Assembly: GCA_025991245.1 (NCBI GenBank)
Contig: BQMJ01000006.1
Coordinates: 248,001-312,000, forward strand
Length of the DNA stretch: 64,000 bases
Source: Galdieria partita
Taxonomy: Eukaryota; Rhodophyta; Bangiophyceae; Galdieriales; Galdieriaceae
Direction: 5' to 3'
Part shown: positions 23,698 to 35,949 of the stretch, one piece after another
How the letters are laid out: each line of letters starts with the position of its first letter
Position numbering within the stretch: position 1 is the first letter of the stretch
Translations under genes and position numbers: made by a program
Notes under the pieces: generated by a model
Databases searched by the model: none
Seen by the model: only the letters and a program-made list of their open reading frames with translations
What the model was told of the DNA's origin: nothing

Positions 23698-25157
23698 TTA
23701 TATATTATATTTAAGTGATATCCTTTTCATAGTTGGAGGTAGCAATACAGTTATAATTCTTCCTGTCTTCTTACTGATCTGTTGGAAGTGTTCTAAACGA
23801 GAGATGGTAGCCAACAAAATATATTTCTTCTCCATTCGGAACTGAATAGCAAGTTGAAGTCTTGTCGAAAGCTGGTTACTGCTTTTCAAAAGTTGTTCGT
23901 CTTCTTCGACGGTAGTCTCCATATCCTTTAGCAAATGTTTACATCCATCCATAATAATTTGCCAAACATGAAGCTCATTTTCCAAAGATAATGCCTTGTT
24001 AAATAATCCACTTGCAAAGTTTTCTTGTAATTGTTGCCACTCTGTTATTGAGGCTACAAACGTTCTCAATATGATATCGATTTCATTGTCATAATGATCA
24101 TAGTAAAGACGAAAAGTCTTCTCATTCGTATGAATATAATACTTTCTCAACAACGAAAGTTTTTCTTCCAACAAATGAGATGGCTGTGCTTGCCATTCCT
24201 TTTCATATGTTAGATGAAGCCAATGAAATATGTCTGTCACTTGAAAATGATCAGCTGGATTGTTGGTTTCTAAGAATCCTGATATTGACATAAATATAAG
24301 ACATGAGTAACATTATCCAGCTTACCATAAAAATGCAATAAATGGTCGTTATCCAAAGGTCCATAAGATATATATATGTCACTGCCTTGAGATAAACTGG
24401 TGCATGTCTTCATTTCATATTGATTCGTTTTTGTGTCATACATAAAGTGTGCTGGACTATTCATTCGATGATTGAGCATATCCATCATTGGCAATAAAGC
24501 GTATGTCTTATTTCCATCGTCCGGTATTCCAAATGCACGACTTTGAACCATATCCAACGCCCAAAAGAATACATTTTCGTTTTCATTTTGTAACCAGACT
24601 CTTATCCTGAAAGGAAGAGACTCAAATATTCGTTTATATAGAGCCTGTCTATAGCTTTGATTTCTATTCACTTCTTCGATCAATGGCCTATATTGTAGCT
24701 GCATCAATTCGTTGGATGACCAATAAACCAATCCTGTATTCAGAGCATGCGGTAACATATCTACATAAGGCTTCCAATTCGAAAGTTCACCCAAATACCT
24801 TTCCTTCAACAATTTGAGAGATAACTTTACATACCAACTCTCCTGCGACCACAATTCAGGGTCAATAAAGTCAATCATTGGGCACTCATCAAGCTCAGTA
24901 ACTTGTAAACTCAACTCTCGAGGAACCTTCAGAAAGCTTTCATTGCAATCAATATCTGCTACTGCGACTACACCTCTCAAGCCACAGCTGTTCTGGCCCA
25001 ACTTTATTTTTGGCGAGTAAACGTTTCTTCTTTTTAACCACTCGTAAAATAACTCTAGTCTTCTGTTTGAACAAATGACGAATAACCTTGGTAAACGTGA
25101 ACTGCGACGTAACCTTGTCATATCGAATATAGGCTTGTGCAAGTAACGACGGACCAT
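23698..25157 (-). CDS. SET-domain protein methyltransferase (SETD3 / Rubisco LSMT-like)
   Basis: Exons 24326-25157 and 23698-24278 give 470 aa. The split SET fold is seen as FYEWLKRRNVY, CGLRGVVAVADI, LPHALNTGLVYWSS, ALDMVQSRAFGIP, LLPMMDMLNHR (the catalytic NH box) and IYISYGPLDNDHLLHFYGF. A Rubisco-LSMT substrate-binding-like helical domain follows (DHFQVTDIF, LRTFVASITEW). Members methylate lysine or histidine in proteins such as Rubisco, aldolase or actin; the substrate here is unknown. The start is uncertain. M at 25157 gives an Arg-rich leader (MVRRYLHKPIFDMTRLRRSS), but an additional exon reading from an ATG at 25432 is also possible, with no donor in clean phase found. It is convergent with aldolase, 95 bp apart. 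Confidence 0.82.
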
Positions 25158-25468
25158 CAGTTCTAGATACAAGTCAAAAACAGTTGGGTTAATTGAAAAA
25201 GCTCTCAACAAACTTCCATACTGCAACAAGTATCTGTCAACCGAATAGGAGTAACGTTCACAAAACACATCATATGATTACTGATTCTTGGATGAGCTGC
25301 AAGTCCAGGTCTATGGAGAAACTCTTGTCTTATCCAAGTCGTTGAGAATGATTGTTCATGTTTCTTTAGACAAAAGGTTCTCTGTTGGTTCATCACTTCA
25401 CTGAATACTTGAAACAAGAACTCACCATTCATAATATCGCGAAAGTCCCAATCGCTTCTTCTGTTTCT
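25158..25468. other. Divergent intergenic region, possibly with a 5' exon of the SET gene
   Basis: 311 bp between the start codons chosen for the SET gene (minus) and the CoA-transferase (plus), larger than the other divergent spacers here. The minus strand is open from an ATG at 25432 down to 25205 and may hold an unresolved first exon; otherwise I see nothing in it. Confidence 0.35.
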
Positions 25469-27123
25469 ATGCTTGGAGAAATGATAGTTTCACAGATTTC
25501 AAAGCAACTTGGAAGCCTTCACAAGACAAGTTTTAGAATACATTTGGCATTGTTTCCCAATAGAAATAATATCTTTGTTAGAAATTATTCTAATCAAAAC
25601 CAAGATGCTCCTCTCAAAGGTGTTAGAGTTCTTGACTGTATGTTTTTTTGTTTCAATGGTATCTTTGACATGGAGTGGTTTCTAGTGTCTAGAGTATTAG
25701 CAGGTCCATTCTGTACTATGCAATTGGGAGATTTAGGTGCAGACGTTATCAAGGTATGAAAAATATACTAGAAATCCGCTAAACGAATATACTTGGATAA
25801 CAAAACTTCTCCAAGTTAGATCGAAAGACCAAAAACTGGGGATGATACAAGAAGCTGGGGTCCTCCATTTGCTCCTGGAGGCGAATCTGCGTACTTTTTG
25901 TGTGTCAATAGAAACAAACGTAGCGTAGCAGTAGACTTTTCGAAACCTTCTGGAGCAGAATTAGTTAGAAAGTTGGCATCTCAATCGGACGTACTTGTGG
26001 AAAATTTTCTGCCAGGAAAGTTAGCACAGTATGGTTTGGGATATGAAGATATGCACAGAATCAATCCTCGCTTGATTTACTGCTCATTAACTGGCTTTGG
26101 TCAAACGGGACCTTATGCTCAACGAGCTGGATATGATGTTATCGTTTCTGCCATAGGAGGTTTGATGGGTATCACAGGTCCTGAAAACGGAGAGCCTTGC
26201 AAGGTTAGTTAGTCAATAGCTAACTACGAACATATTCTAGACGAAAGGTGCACTTAGGTTGGAGTAGCCATAACAGATTTAGCAACTGGGTTATTTGCTT
26301 GTACTTCGATTCTTTCTGCTTTGTTGGCAAGGGAAAGAAGTGGTATAGGACAGCATGTAGAAACTTCTTTACTAGAAGCTCAAGTTGCTCTCCTTGCCAA
26401 TATTGCTAGTAACTATTTGATTGGCGGGAAGACTGGTAAACGTTGGGGTACAGCACACGAGTCCATTGTCCCCTATCAAGGTATCTGGAAGGGAACAACT
26501 TGAAGTTTCTACTTACAATTGGAATCAAGGTTTTCGTACAAAAGATGGTTATTTGATTATTGGAGCTCTCAACAACTCTCAGTTTCAGACACTCTGTAAA
26601 ACACTTGGAATGGAGAATTTAGCACAAGACGATAAATTTTCAAACAATGCCAAACGAGTTGAAAATCGAAGACAACTTATTCAAATATTACAAGAAACGT
26701 GAGTTATTGAATGTGATTAAGATATCATAAATGTAACGGTTTGTTTAGGTTTGAAAAAAAGACTACGGATGAATGGTTGAAAGAACTTGACGGAGTGAAT
26801 CTTCCCTATGGGCCTATTAACACCATTGATCAAGTCTTTCGTGACCCACAAGTTATTCATCGTGAAATGATTCAACAAATACAGTAAGATTGTCTTATGG
26901 AAACAAATGTTGTTGTATTCATTGAATACTTTACAATAGTCATCCTTCAGCAGGTGAAATCCGACTGACTGGTTTTGCAGCAAAATATAGCCGTAATAAG
27001 CCTTCTATTCGATTGCCGCCACCTCTTTTAGGTCAACACACTCGAGAAGTTTTGAGAAATTGGCTAACAACAGAAGAATTGAATCAGTTGGAAAAGGAAG
27101 AAATTATTCAAAGTAAAAGTTGA
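25469..27123 (+). CDS. CoA-transferase family III, SUGCT-like (succinate-hydroxymethylglutarate CoA-transferase)
   Basis: Seven exons, 25469-25637, 25686-25753, 25820-26203, 26258-26480, 26530-26698, 26749-26883 and 26940-27123, give 443 aa. Strings close to human SUGCT include [80 protein letters not shown], the catalytic Asp (about D214) in [37 protein letters not shown] and [15 protein letters not shown]. The family moves CoA between dicarboxylic acids; SUGCT recycles glutarate. A Ser/Arg/Asn-rich leader (about 45 aa, ending VRNYS) suggests mitochondrial import. Formyl-CoA transferase or a racemase are less likely. Its TGA shares its last base with the next gene's ATG. Confidence 0.92.
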
Positions 27124-28499
27124 TGTTGTCACGTTGTTTGAAAAATGTTTGCAGAATAGAGAACGCTAGTTGGGTTCGTTCTTTTTCGGTTTCTGTTGGA
27201 ACAAGTGCCTGGCAACCTCGCTATGTATCTCCTTCTTTTTCGACCTGTCTTCCCAATAAGTTGTCACAAGGCAAGGCTAGTGAATATGCTTGTTTTGCTG
27301 ACCACACTGGACAGAAACAGCACTATAATATTCACACGAGACTTATTGTGGGAACTATATTTGTAGTGGTTGTACCAACCTTATGGTTTAAGTTCTTTTG
27401 TCGCTCCAAGTGTCTCGGTTTGCAGACCGACAACAACTCCGAGAACGTAGTCGTGCAAAAGTGTAATGATTCTCGAAACAAAACTGTCAAAAGTTGCAAT
27501 GAAAGCCTCGTTTTTGACGAAGTTTTTTCGTCAAAAAATGAAAACTTGCTTGAAGGAAATGAAGATGTAGTGACTGACTTGGATATAGTTCATTTGAAAA
27601 GCCGACTTTTTGAAGCTGTCGTTCTCACACGAGCCCAAGTATTTATGTTGCACGACCTTTTACGTCAAGAGCTCTTTCGTTTTGTTATCATAGACAGTCC
27701 ACTATCATCCAGCTCATTCAGATTGCCGGTTGTTACGTTTTTAGTTGTTTTTGGTAGTATAGTTCACTGGTGTTATTCACCTTTTTGTGGGAAAGGACTG
27801 TTTTCCTTGTTATTTTCGATTGGCGACAATTTATTGAAACTCAAGTTTATTGGCGGTCTTCTCGGTCATTATTTCTTGTTATTTGTAGTCAGCAACATGA
27901 TAGGAGCAACTGTTTTCCTTATATTGCATCATTTTAGCCATAAGAGAAGCAGTTATCGTGTGAAAGAAGTTTCTTTGTTCTTGACTCAAATCAGAGCCAT
28001 TTTGGAGGATGTCAAGTCACAGACAGTGATATCTCGAGACTGTGGTGATGAATGGAATGAAGAATTTCATAGAAAACAGAGACAAATATTGCTTACTTTA
28101 CATTCCTGTACCTTGTTATTGAGAGAACAAGTCAAAAAATTCCAAACTTATATACAAGAACATTCAGAAGGGTCCAAGCATAATATGTTCAGCATTATCA
28201 CTCTGACAAGTGCAGTTGGTTCTAGTGTATTATTTTCTTATGTATTTTCAACGCAATGGAAGACATTTTTATATCAGACAACTTGGATAGACGACAACAG
28301 TTGTTTGTATTGTACGTGGTATGCAATTATCTGTGGGTTATACGCTTGGAATGCTTCTTATTTCTCAAGTGACAAATTTCTTTGTCTTTTTCTCAAGAAT
28401 CCTGACAATTATCTTGAAATAGTAAGAGAACAAAGTGGCATTTTATTTACTTTGTGGAGTCAACTGGAGAATGAAACAAGGAAACTTCTATTCGACTAG
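27123..28499 (+). CDS. Multi-pass membrane protein, unknown function
   Basis: A 458-aa intronless ORF starting [12 protein letters not shown]. The first about 45 residues are basic and Ser-rich, so a mitochondrial or plastid presequence is plausible. Four or five hydrophobic helices are visible: about 73-92 (IVGTIFVVVVPTLWF), one near 205 (VTFLVVFGSIVHWC), a pair near 245-275 (HYFLLFVVSNMIGATVFLIL), and two near 360-415 (IITLTSAVGSSVLFSYVF, WYAIICGLYAW). The frame opens at the ATG that overlaps the upstream stop (TGATG). No family is recognised. It is convergent with acetyl-CoA synthetase, 99 bp apart. Confidence 0.65.
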   Translation: MLSRCLKNVCRIENASWVRSFSVSVGTSAWQPRYVSPSFSTCLPNKLSQGKASEYACFADHTGQKQHYNIHTRLIVGTIFVVVVPTLWFKFFCRSKCLGLQTDNNSENVVVQKCNDSRNKTVKSCNESLVFDEVFSSKNENLLEGNEDVVTDLDIVHLKSRLFEAVVLTRAQVFMLHDLLRQELFRFVIIDSPLSSSSFRLPVVTFLVVFGSIVHWCYSPFCGKGLFSLLFSIGDNLLKLKFIGGLLGHYFLLFVVSNMIGATVFLILHHFSHKRSSYRVKEVSLFLTQIRAILEDVKSQTVISRDCGDEWNEEFHRKQRQILLTLHSCTLLLREQVKKFQTYIQEHSEGSKHNMFSIITLTSAVGSSVLFSYVFSTQWKTFLYQTTWIDDNSCLYCTWYAIICGLYAWNASYFSSDKFLCLFLKNPDNYLEIVREQSGILFTLWSQLENETRKLLFD

Positions 28500-28598
28500 C
28501 ACAATACCCAACCACCGTCTTAGTAAATGTTAGAGACAAATATATTTATTATTTCAAGAGCGACAATTCATTTCAAAAGATGCATGAGAAAGAGTATT

Positions 28599-30794
28599 CT
28601 AAGCAACTTCTTTCTTATTATTCATAAGAGAGACTCTAATTTGAATCAATTCTTCAATGACTTGAGGATCTGCTAGTGTCGACGTATCTCCAAGTTCTTC
28701 TCTAGACGGTGAAAGAGTGTGACCTCTCTCTGCTATAATTCTTAATATTCTCCTCACAATCTTTCCACTTCTCGTTTTAGGCAAGGCTGGAGACCATTGA
28801 ATCATTTCTGGAATGGCATGTGCACCAATCTTTTCACGTACTACTTGTCTCAACTCTAAATGCAAATTTTCACTGCTTTCAACGTTCGCTCGAAGTGTTA
28901 CGAAAGCATAAACAGCTTGGCCTTTAATTTCATGAGGAATAGGAACTACTGCAGCTTCAGCTACATGTGGATGAGAAACAAGCGCGGATTCTACTTCGGT
29001 TGTCCCTATTCGACGACCACTAACGCCAATCACATCATCTATTCTACCACTTAACCAGTAACAACCATCTTCATCTCTGACACAACCATCACCCGTGTAA
29101 TAATAACCAGGAAAAGGGTGAAAATATGTTTCTTCAAAACGTTGATGATTATTCAATAATGTTCTTAAGATGCCAGGCCAAGGACGAGCTATACATAATG
29201 TGCCCTGATTAGACTCTTCCATTTTTCCATTTTCAGTTTGTGCAAAAATCTTTGGCAAAATACCAAAAAATGGAACTCCTGCACTTCCAGGCTTTTGAAT
29301 GAATCCTTCAACTGGCGGAGGCAATAACATGACACCTGAAGTTTCTGTCTGCCACCATGTATCCACCACTGGACATCGACTATCACCCACTGTCTCATAA
29401 TACCTTTTTCACGTTTATTAAGACCTTCCAATCGAAACAAGAAAACATACCATTTCCAGACATGAGGATTGATAGGTTCTCCTGCTGTACATAGTAGTTT
29501 GAGAGATTTACGTGAATGCTTCTTTACATAATCATTTCCTTCTCTCAATAAGGAACGTATAAGAGTAGGTGCACCTAAGAATTGGTTGACTTGGTATTTA
29601 TCAACAATAGCCCACGTTCTTCCAGGATCAGGATAGGTTGGTAAACCTGAATAGATAACATGAGTCGCACCATTGGCTAATGATCCATAAACCATAAAGC
29701 TATGGCCTAACATCCAGCCACAGTCTGCGCTTGCAAAAAATACATCGCCTAAATGATAATTCATAGAATACAAGAAAGTAGATGCCGCATGTAACTGATA
29801 ACCTGCAGTGGCTTGGACTACTCCCTTTGGTTTTCCAGTAGATCCTGAGGTGTATAATACTAGAATGGGATGTTCAGCATCAACCCATTCCACTGGACAG
29901 TGAGCTGAACTTGAAGATAAAGCTTCATGCCAATAAATATCTCTAGGATAGTGCATTGAATATTCGATTGGATCGGTTTTCAAGTGTTGGAGAACAATTT
30001 GATGCTTCACAGAAAAATGATGACGACTGGTAGTATTTTTGACAATTTCTAAGGCTTCATCCGCAACACGCTTCAAATGAACAGTTTTAGTTCCTCTTTG
30101 GAAACCATCACAAGTAATTAGAACGCTTGCTTTACAGTCCATAATTCTTTCAGCAAGGGCTTGTGCAGAGAAACCTGCAAAAACAACGGAATGAATCGCT
30201 CCAATACGACAGGATGCCAACATGCTGATGGGAAGTTCTGGAATGTTTGGAAGATAAATTGCAATCGTATCACCTTTTCGAATGTGACAAGTATGCTTAA
30301 GAAAACTGGACAAGCGTTGAACTTGTTCTAATAGGGAAGAATAAGTGAATACTCTATTTGATTCACTTGTCAGGTTGGGTTCTTCATAATAAGCTATACG
30401 ATCTCCTTGTCCAGATTCTACCCATCTGTCCAGTGCGTTATAGCAAGCATTGGTTAGTCCTCCCTTGAACCACTCAACATAAACTTTTCCCTTGTTGATA
30501 TCAAAATTAAAGTCCAAGGCTCTATTCCAAGGCTTTTTCCAATAAAGCAGTTTTTTGGCTTGAGAAGACCAAAAGGTGTCAGGTTCCATTATAGATGAGT
30601 GATATATCTCCTTATATTTTTCAAAGTTTTGAATATGATGTGGTGCTGCGTTAACTAAAAACGACTCGGGAATGGGATATCCTTTTTCGATACTTGAAGA
30701 ACAAAATCTTCGACTAAACAACACTATCAACACGCAAGTTGAGCTCTTCTTCCATGTACATAGTATTGTGTAGTTTACCTGCTTTGCGGAACAT
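28599..30794 (-). CDS. ACS: Acetyl-CoA synthetase (AMP-forming)
   Basis: Exons 30779-30794, 29451-30723 and 28599-29403 give 697 aa. The long frame lacks an ATG; a 16-nt first exon (ATG, coding MFRKA plus one base) joined through a 55-bp intron restores one and yields MFRKAVLFSRRFCSSS, a good mitochondrial leader. The family motifs are complete: core YTSGSTGKPKG (296-306), DVFFASADCGWMLGHSF, LCTAGEPINP, WWQTETSG, YYYTGDG, SGRIDDVIGVSGRRIGTTEVESAL, and LPKTRSGKIVRR with the adenylation lysine. It makes acetyl-CoA from acetate, ATP and CoA. It resembles ACSS1/2 more than propionyl-CoA synthetase, though the substrate is not proven by sequence. Confidence 0.93.
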
Positions 30795-31067
30795 ATTGTG
30801 GTGTACCATATCCTAAATGAAGTTGCACATCACACCAGACAAATCTCCAGAAGTTTGTTGGAGAAACAGATTGAAACGTTGAATTTCTATCAAGTGCAAA
30901 TCTTAAATTGTGACTCAATGGACAATCGTTGTTTCAAACACGTAGAAAATAAGGCAGTAGAAGAAAAAACAAGCCATATTTAAAATTATAAATGTCAAGA
31001 AAACTACGCCAGAATGATAAAGATAACTTGTGGAGATGTCATAATCATGACTGTATAAAATTTATAT

Positions 31068-32917
31068 TCAGTCGACCGAGTCAGTCAAAGATGAATGCTG
31101 CATAATCTCTGCAAAAGAAGGTTTCGATCCCTGCTGTGCTCTATAAGAATATCCATTGGATACAATAGGAAGTCCCTCTGGAAAATCTTCTCTGTCTTCT
31201 ACTGTGGCACTATCCGAACCGCTCTTTGACAATATAGATGGAAGATCTGTCTCTTCCGTCGGTTCCAATTCAACCTAACATGGTAACCAAAGCTATTAAA
31301 GACTAATGAAGAAATATCAAATAGTATCTACAAACCTTTTCAGGAGAATTTTCATAGTAACTCCTCTTTTCCTTCAACAGTTCAATTGTGCCAACAATAT
31401 CTTTCATATAAACTGGAGGAGATACATTCAACTTTTGAAAAGCCAAAAAGTATTCCATGTTGTGAGGTGGAAGTCTTTCCGATTCACCAAATTTCGAGCT
31501 ACTTGAATCCCCAATAGCTCCCTTCCTCTTAGCTTTCTTGCCTTTACTGACATTTGTATTCAATTCCCCATCAAAGAAACTGGCGTTCTTTCCAATAAGT
31601 TTCGCTCCATTAAGCTCAATATTCTGAACATCCCTTTTTGTTTTCTTATTTTCATCTGTATCTGTCTTGCTCAAACGTTGGAGATATTGAATAAGATTGT
31701 CACACATAGTCTTTTCCTCTTCATAAGGATCAGGTGACCCATACTCTGCCAATTCCTACGCAAAATTTTAGATCTCTTATCATAATATCATCTCCTAGAT
31801 ACTCAGCTACCTTTTCCTTTTCGGCACGTTTCAAGTCACGTTGATATTGACGATACTGAAAGCGAATATGACGATTCAACCTATCTAATTCCGCGCTCTT
31901 CTTCTTATAGTTATACCATTGATTAAGCTTTTGGTTAAACTCTTGACGAAGACGACGTATTTCTTCATTTGCAGCATCTATTTGCTTCTGAATATCGTCC
32001 AAATTCACTTCTGAAAGCTAACCATAACAAATAGTTCATAGCGTTAAAGAATCCAAAAATATACTTTACCTCTTCCGAAATTTTGGCAATAGAACTTTCC
32101 TGCTTTGTTCGGATATCATCTTTCGTTTGCTTTAGTCTCTCCAACTGTTTGATCGTTTCGTTCACTTTGTTATCTAAAGTTTTCTTATCGTCAAACAACT
32201 TTTCTAGTTGCTTCTTTCTTTCTTCTTGACTTGACTTTCTTTCTGCATCCAATTTTTGCATATTTTCCAAGAATGCTCGACCTACAACTCACTTAATATA
32301 TCTTACACAAAAGTTTTGAGGATCATACCTTTGTTCTTTAACATAGAAATTTCTGATACCAATTTCTTTTCCTCAGTCAAAGAAAGACTCTCAGTAGCTT
32401 GTCGTCGTTCCAAATTGGCGACATATTTGTCTAATTGGTCTAAACTCTTAAAGGTTTTCAGTTTCTCGTCAAGCGCTGCATTTCCTGTAGAAACAATATT
32501 GTTCTTATTTCGATCATGGCCTTCATTCAACAGCTTCCTTGTTTCTTGTATCTTGTCCATGAGCTGCTTCCTTTCTTCTTTAAGTTTCCGAAGTTGCGCT
32601 ACTTGCTCTTCATAAGCAGCTTTTGCAGCTAAAAATTCAGGCTTAGTCTCTTCCATTTTTTGGTACTTTTGTCTTTGTAAAAGTCGCTTCTGTTCTTTCT
32701 GAGACAATGCAGACTCTATGATGGCACGTTGGCCAGCAACAGCTGTTTCCAATTGATCTTTACTAGGTTGCTCAACGACAACAATCTGTTGTATTAGTTC
32801 CTTCTTCTTTTCTTCCAGCTTTCTAATTTCTTCTTGGCGCTCTTCCGGCGTCAGCAACTTGTGTTCTACTCCTATGGTTTGAGTTTGGGTTGACTCGGAA
32901 ACCGTTGTGTTTGCCAT
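31068..32917 (-). CDS. BFR1-like coiled-coil RNA/ribosome-associated protein
   Basis: Five exons read right to left: 32329-32917, 32070-32281, 31811-32017, 31336-31755, 31068-31274; 544 aa. Residues about 20-335 are almost uninterrupted charged coiled coil (EERQEEIRKLEEKKKELIQQ, KKQLEKLFDDKKTLDNKVNE). The segment ELAEYGSPDPYEEEKTMCDNLIQYLQ and later LNVSPPVYMKDIVGTIELLKEKRSYYE match the layout of yeast BFR1 and its algal/plant relatives, which associate with polyribosomes and mRNP near the ER. The tail is acidic and Ser-rich. Its first ATG faces the gene-poor region on the right. Confidence 0.83.
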
Positions 32918-35900
32918 TTGAGCAAAAAAGGAATAATCAATCCAGATGAATCCCCATAAGAGATGTGAATAGAGAGAGACCTACGACGGCATTTTATGTA
33001 GTTACTATTTTAGGAAGTTGCAGAGATCTTAAGAGACATGTAAAGGACCTTTCAAGAAACAAAAAACTTTGCAATAAACTTATGTTGAAAATGCTGTTAC
33101 AAATGACTGTCGAAGAAATCTTGTGAAATTCTTGGGAATATTTGAAAGGATATTTATTTATATGTATTCAAATATTGTGTTTGAGGTTGTTCCGAAAACT
33201 TTGCCTGTATGACAGCAGTAAAAGTTGAGCAGCCTAACGAGACTTGTGAATTCCTGTTCAAATTGGACGCTAAAAAAGATATTTGATATGTCGTCCTCTT
33301 TTAGAAGATCAGTTTTACGCAAATAAAGAGACAACACAAAATAAAGAAGCTTTATTGAATATCTACGAGTTTAGAGTCACTACGCAGGTTGACTACCGAC
33401 ATGTATGAAACACGAAAACCTTGAAATTGGTTTCATTTATAACCAAAGTTCGTTCGTTTCAACCTGTTCTTTTCGTTGTTCCTTTTAGACTAAAAGGAAG
33501 AAAGAACTGCTCAAAATATATTCCCACGATTGCTTTACGATCCAGTTTTCAACCAAACGTTTTAAGGACTCCTGACCCGGTCCTCAACATTTCTCGGTCA
33601 CTTTTAGTAAGCGACATATTCATCCTTTGGTATCGTCTCACTCTACGACAAACGAGAACAGTGAATACTAAGTTTGGCGTAGATTGTTTCTTTTCTGCCA
33701 TTCAGCGTAACCTAAAGCGTTCCTCTCTTGTGGCGATAGAAGTGATGAAAAAGGTTACAAAGAACTCTTGTTATCTCAAGTGGAAACTTATTAAAGTGAA
33801 TAAAAGAAGGCATTGCTTATGTTTTTACTCGCGCTTTCCGTCACCGCTGCCGTATTATTCCATAGAATACCTTTTAGGAAACAACGGCAACAACCGTAAC
33901 TTCACCAAAAAATTCAAATAGTTTGAAACTTTGTCCAGCAAAAGACAAAGGCACTATTTCGTTCAATATGATATCCTGAAAGTATTATAGAGCTTGGTAT
34001 TCATACAATCTTTCCTGCAGAAAAACAAGAAAGTCGTATCTGAATTCTGTCAAAAATTATCAAAGTGACTCGTTTTCTGCAATAAAGTGCTAAAATCTTA
34101 TCCATGCAATCACATTTTTAATGAGTTTCAACAAGTCATAATAACTTGGTTGCCCAATTTCAACAGGGATCTTCTTGTTGAATTCTCTTAATTTTCTTAT
34201 CAGAGAATTGCGCAATCTTTAAATAACGCTAAGCGGATTCGTTCTACTTTAAATAAGCTCATGGTTTGTTACACATTGCCTTCGTTTCTGACAAAGTTAT
34301 TGGCAAGCAAAGGCTTCATTACCTTGAATCACAAACAAATATGTGACAACGTGTGTTGTAAAATTGGGTGACATCACCACTTGTCAGGTTGTTATCATAT
34401 TTGGTCCGTTTAAAAAACTTGAGAAATTCGGGAAATGTTCTTGCTGAACTTTTACATTCCTTTTGGTGAGAAGAAGAAAGAATTGGTAAGCGAAAACCGA
34501 TAACGAATCATTTACAAGGAAGAAATTGACTTGCTGCATTTCGATTCTCTAACAGCTCTACTATGAGTAATCCACAAGTCAAGCACTTTAGATCAGAAAA
34601 ATGAAAAACAGGGACTATCGATAGCAGTACTGCCAAATGCCATCACGACGAGACAGCTTAAATAGACAAAGGTAATACAAAAGTAAACTTAAGGTTTCTC
34701 CAAGCTAGAGGGCAAGTAAAGCAAGGATCAATTTTAAGTTTTCCAAAAAGTATTTATTCTTCCTAAGATCCAAGGATAATGCCTTCCCAAGCACCGTAAA
34801 CCATCTTTCTTACTCAATCCGGCAAACTCAGAGTGCTCTGTTCACTACCAAAATTGTAACGAACATAACAAACAGCACATGCTCTTGTTGAACAGTTTCA
34901 GGAATAACAGTCTATTCCTGTGTTTGATTGAACTGATACAAATTATTTCGTAGATATGACTCAATCTTGATAACGAACCACCACAATATTGTTATAACTC
35001 TCTTCAGCTAGGATCAAATACTCAAGAAACACCAATTCAATCTATCATTGCTTTGTGGACTTTTCCCACTGCTGAGCCTTGTAATGACTTGGGTTGCCGA
35101 ACCAAAATGCTGATATCAATGAGTATCCGAATTCTTCATTACAAGTCAAACATCATCAATTCGTCTCCATTGAACGATGGCTTCATATGGTCACAAGAAC
35201 TTTTCATGTCTCCCAGTAGGGTAAAATATACGTTTGCCACTGTTTACAATCACTATCTGACAAGCCACTATCACAGAATGTAAAATAGAGTGAAAGATAA
35301 AATCTAACGCAATTCAAAAGATTCTCAGCAAGTAAGTAAGACTATTAGCATTGTCTATCCCTGTAAAACAATTTCATTCTGTAGTTTCAGTGTCGTTCAA
35401 AGCAACACTTCTCTGTGACACCATTTGAAATATGAATGTCCAAGATACAACTAGTCTCTTCTATCAAAAGCACGAAAATTTCATTATACATCATCATCTC
35501 CACAAAAGATGATTTTATTATCTTTCATTGAACGATACAAAGGAATGCTGTTCACTTGATTGCCACATTTGTTATTCGACCAGAGCAAACCGAAGCAACA
35601 GTAGTATGTTTCACTCCAAAGAACAGACAAGTATCTCCAAAAGGACATTGTGGTCCATACTTGTATAAAGACAATAAATAAAATAAAAAACAGTCTCACG
35701 TTCACTGCTTTTCACGCTTATAGCCATAAAGTCACATAAGCACCGTGGTTAGACAGAGCCTTTTCTCCTTTTGAGTATACTTCAGCGAAAGAACTGCCTT
35801 TCAGCAAAGTTATTTTCACAGTGGCCTCAAGTTGGTTTACGTAGAATATATGAAATTCACTAAAACTTCACAAAAATGCACAACGCTTTCTTATCATTTG

Positions 35901-35949
35901 TGGTCCAAAAGTTGTCATTCCGTCGCCTTTCACTAAACTCTTGAGAATC
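32918..35949. other. Gene-poor region, no recognisable gene
   Basis: Three kilobases without a convincing gene, marking the switch from dense housekeeping genes to sparse DNA. The longest open frame (33,421-33,921, plus, 166 codons) begins at TTG and has an ATG only late. Its product is basic and matches nothing I know, so it is not called. A shorter open frame at 35,053-35,283 is equally unsupported. I see no tRNA and no tandem repeat. Confidence 0.5.

Noticed and set aside
30798-30983. 61-codon plus-strand frame upstream of acetyl-CoA synthetase
   Set aside because: It starts with GTG, is not conserved-looking, and lies in what should be the promoter region.
33421-33921. 166-codon open frame in the gene-poor region
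   Set aside because: It starts at TTG, the first ATG comes late, no family match, no splice partners and no composition contrast. Left as unsupported.
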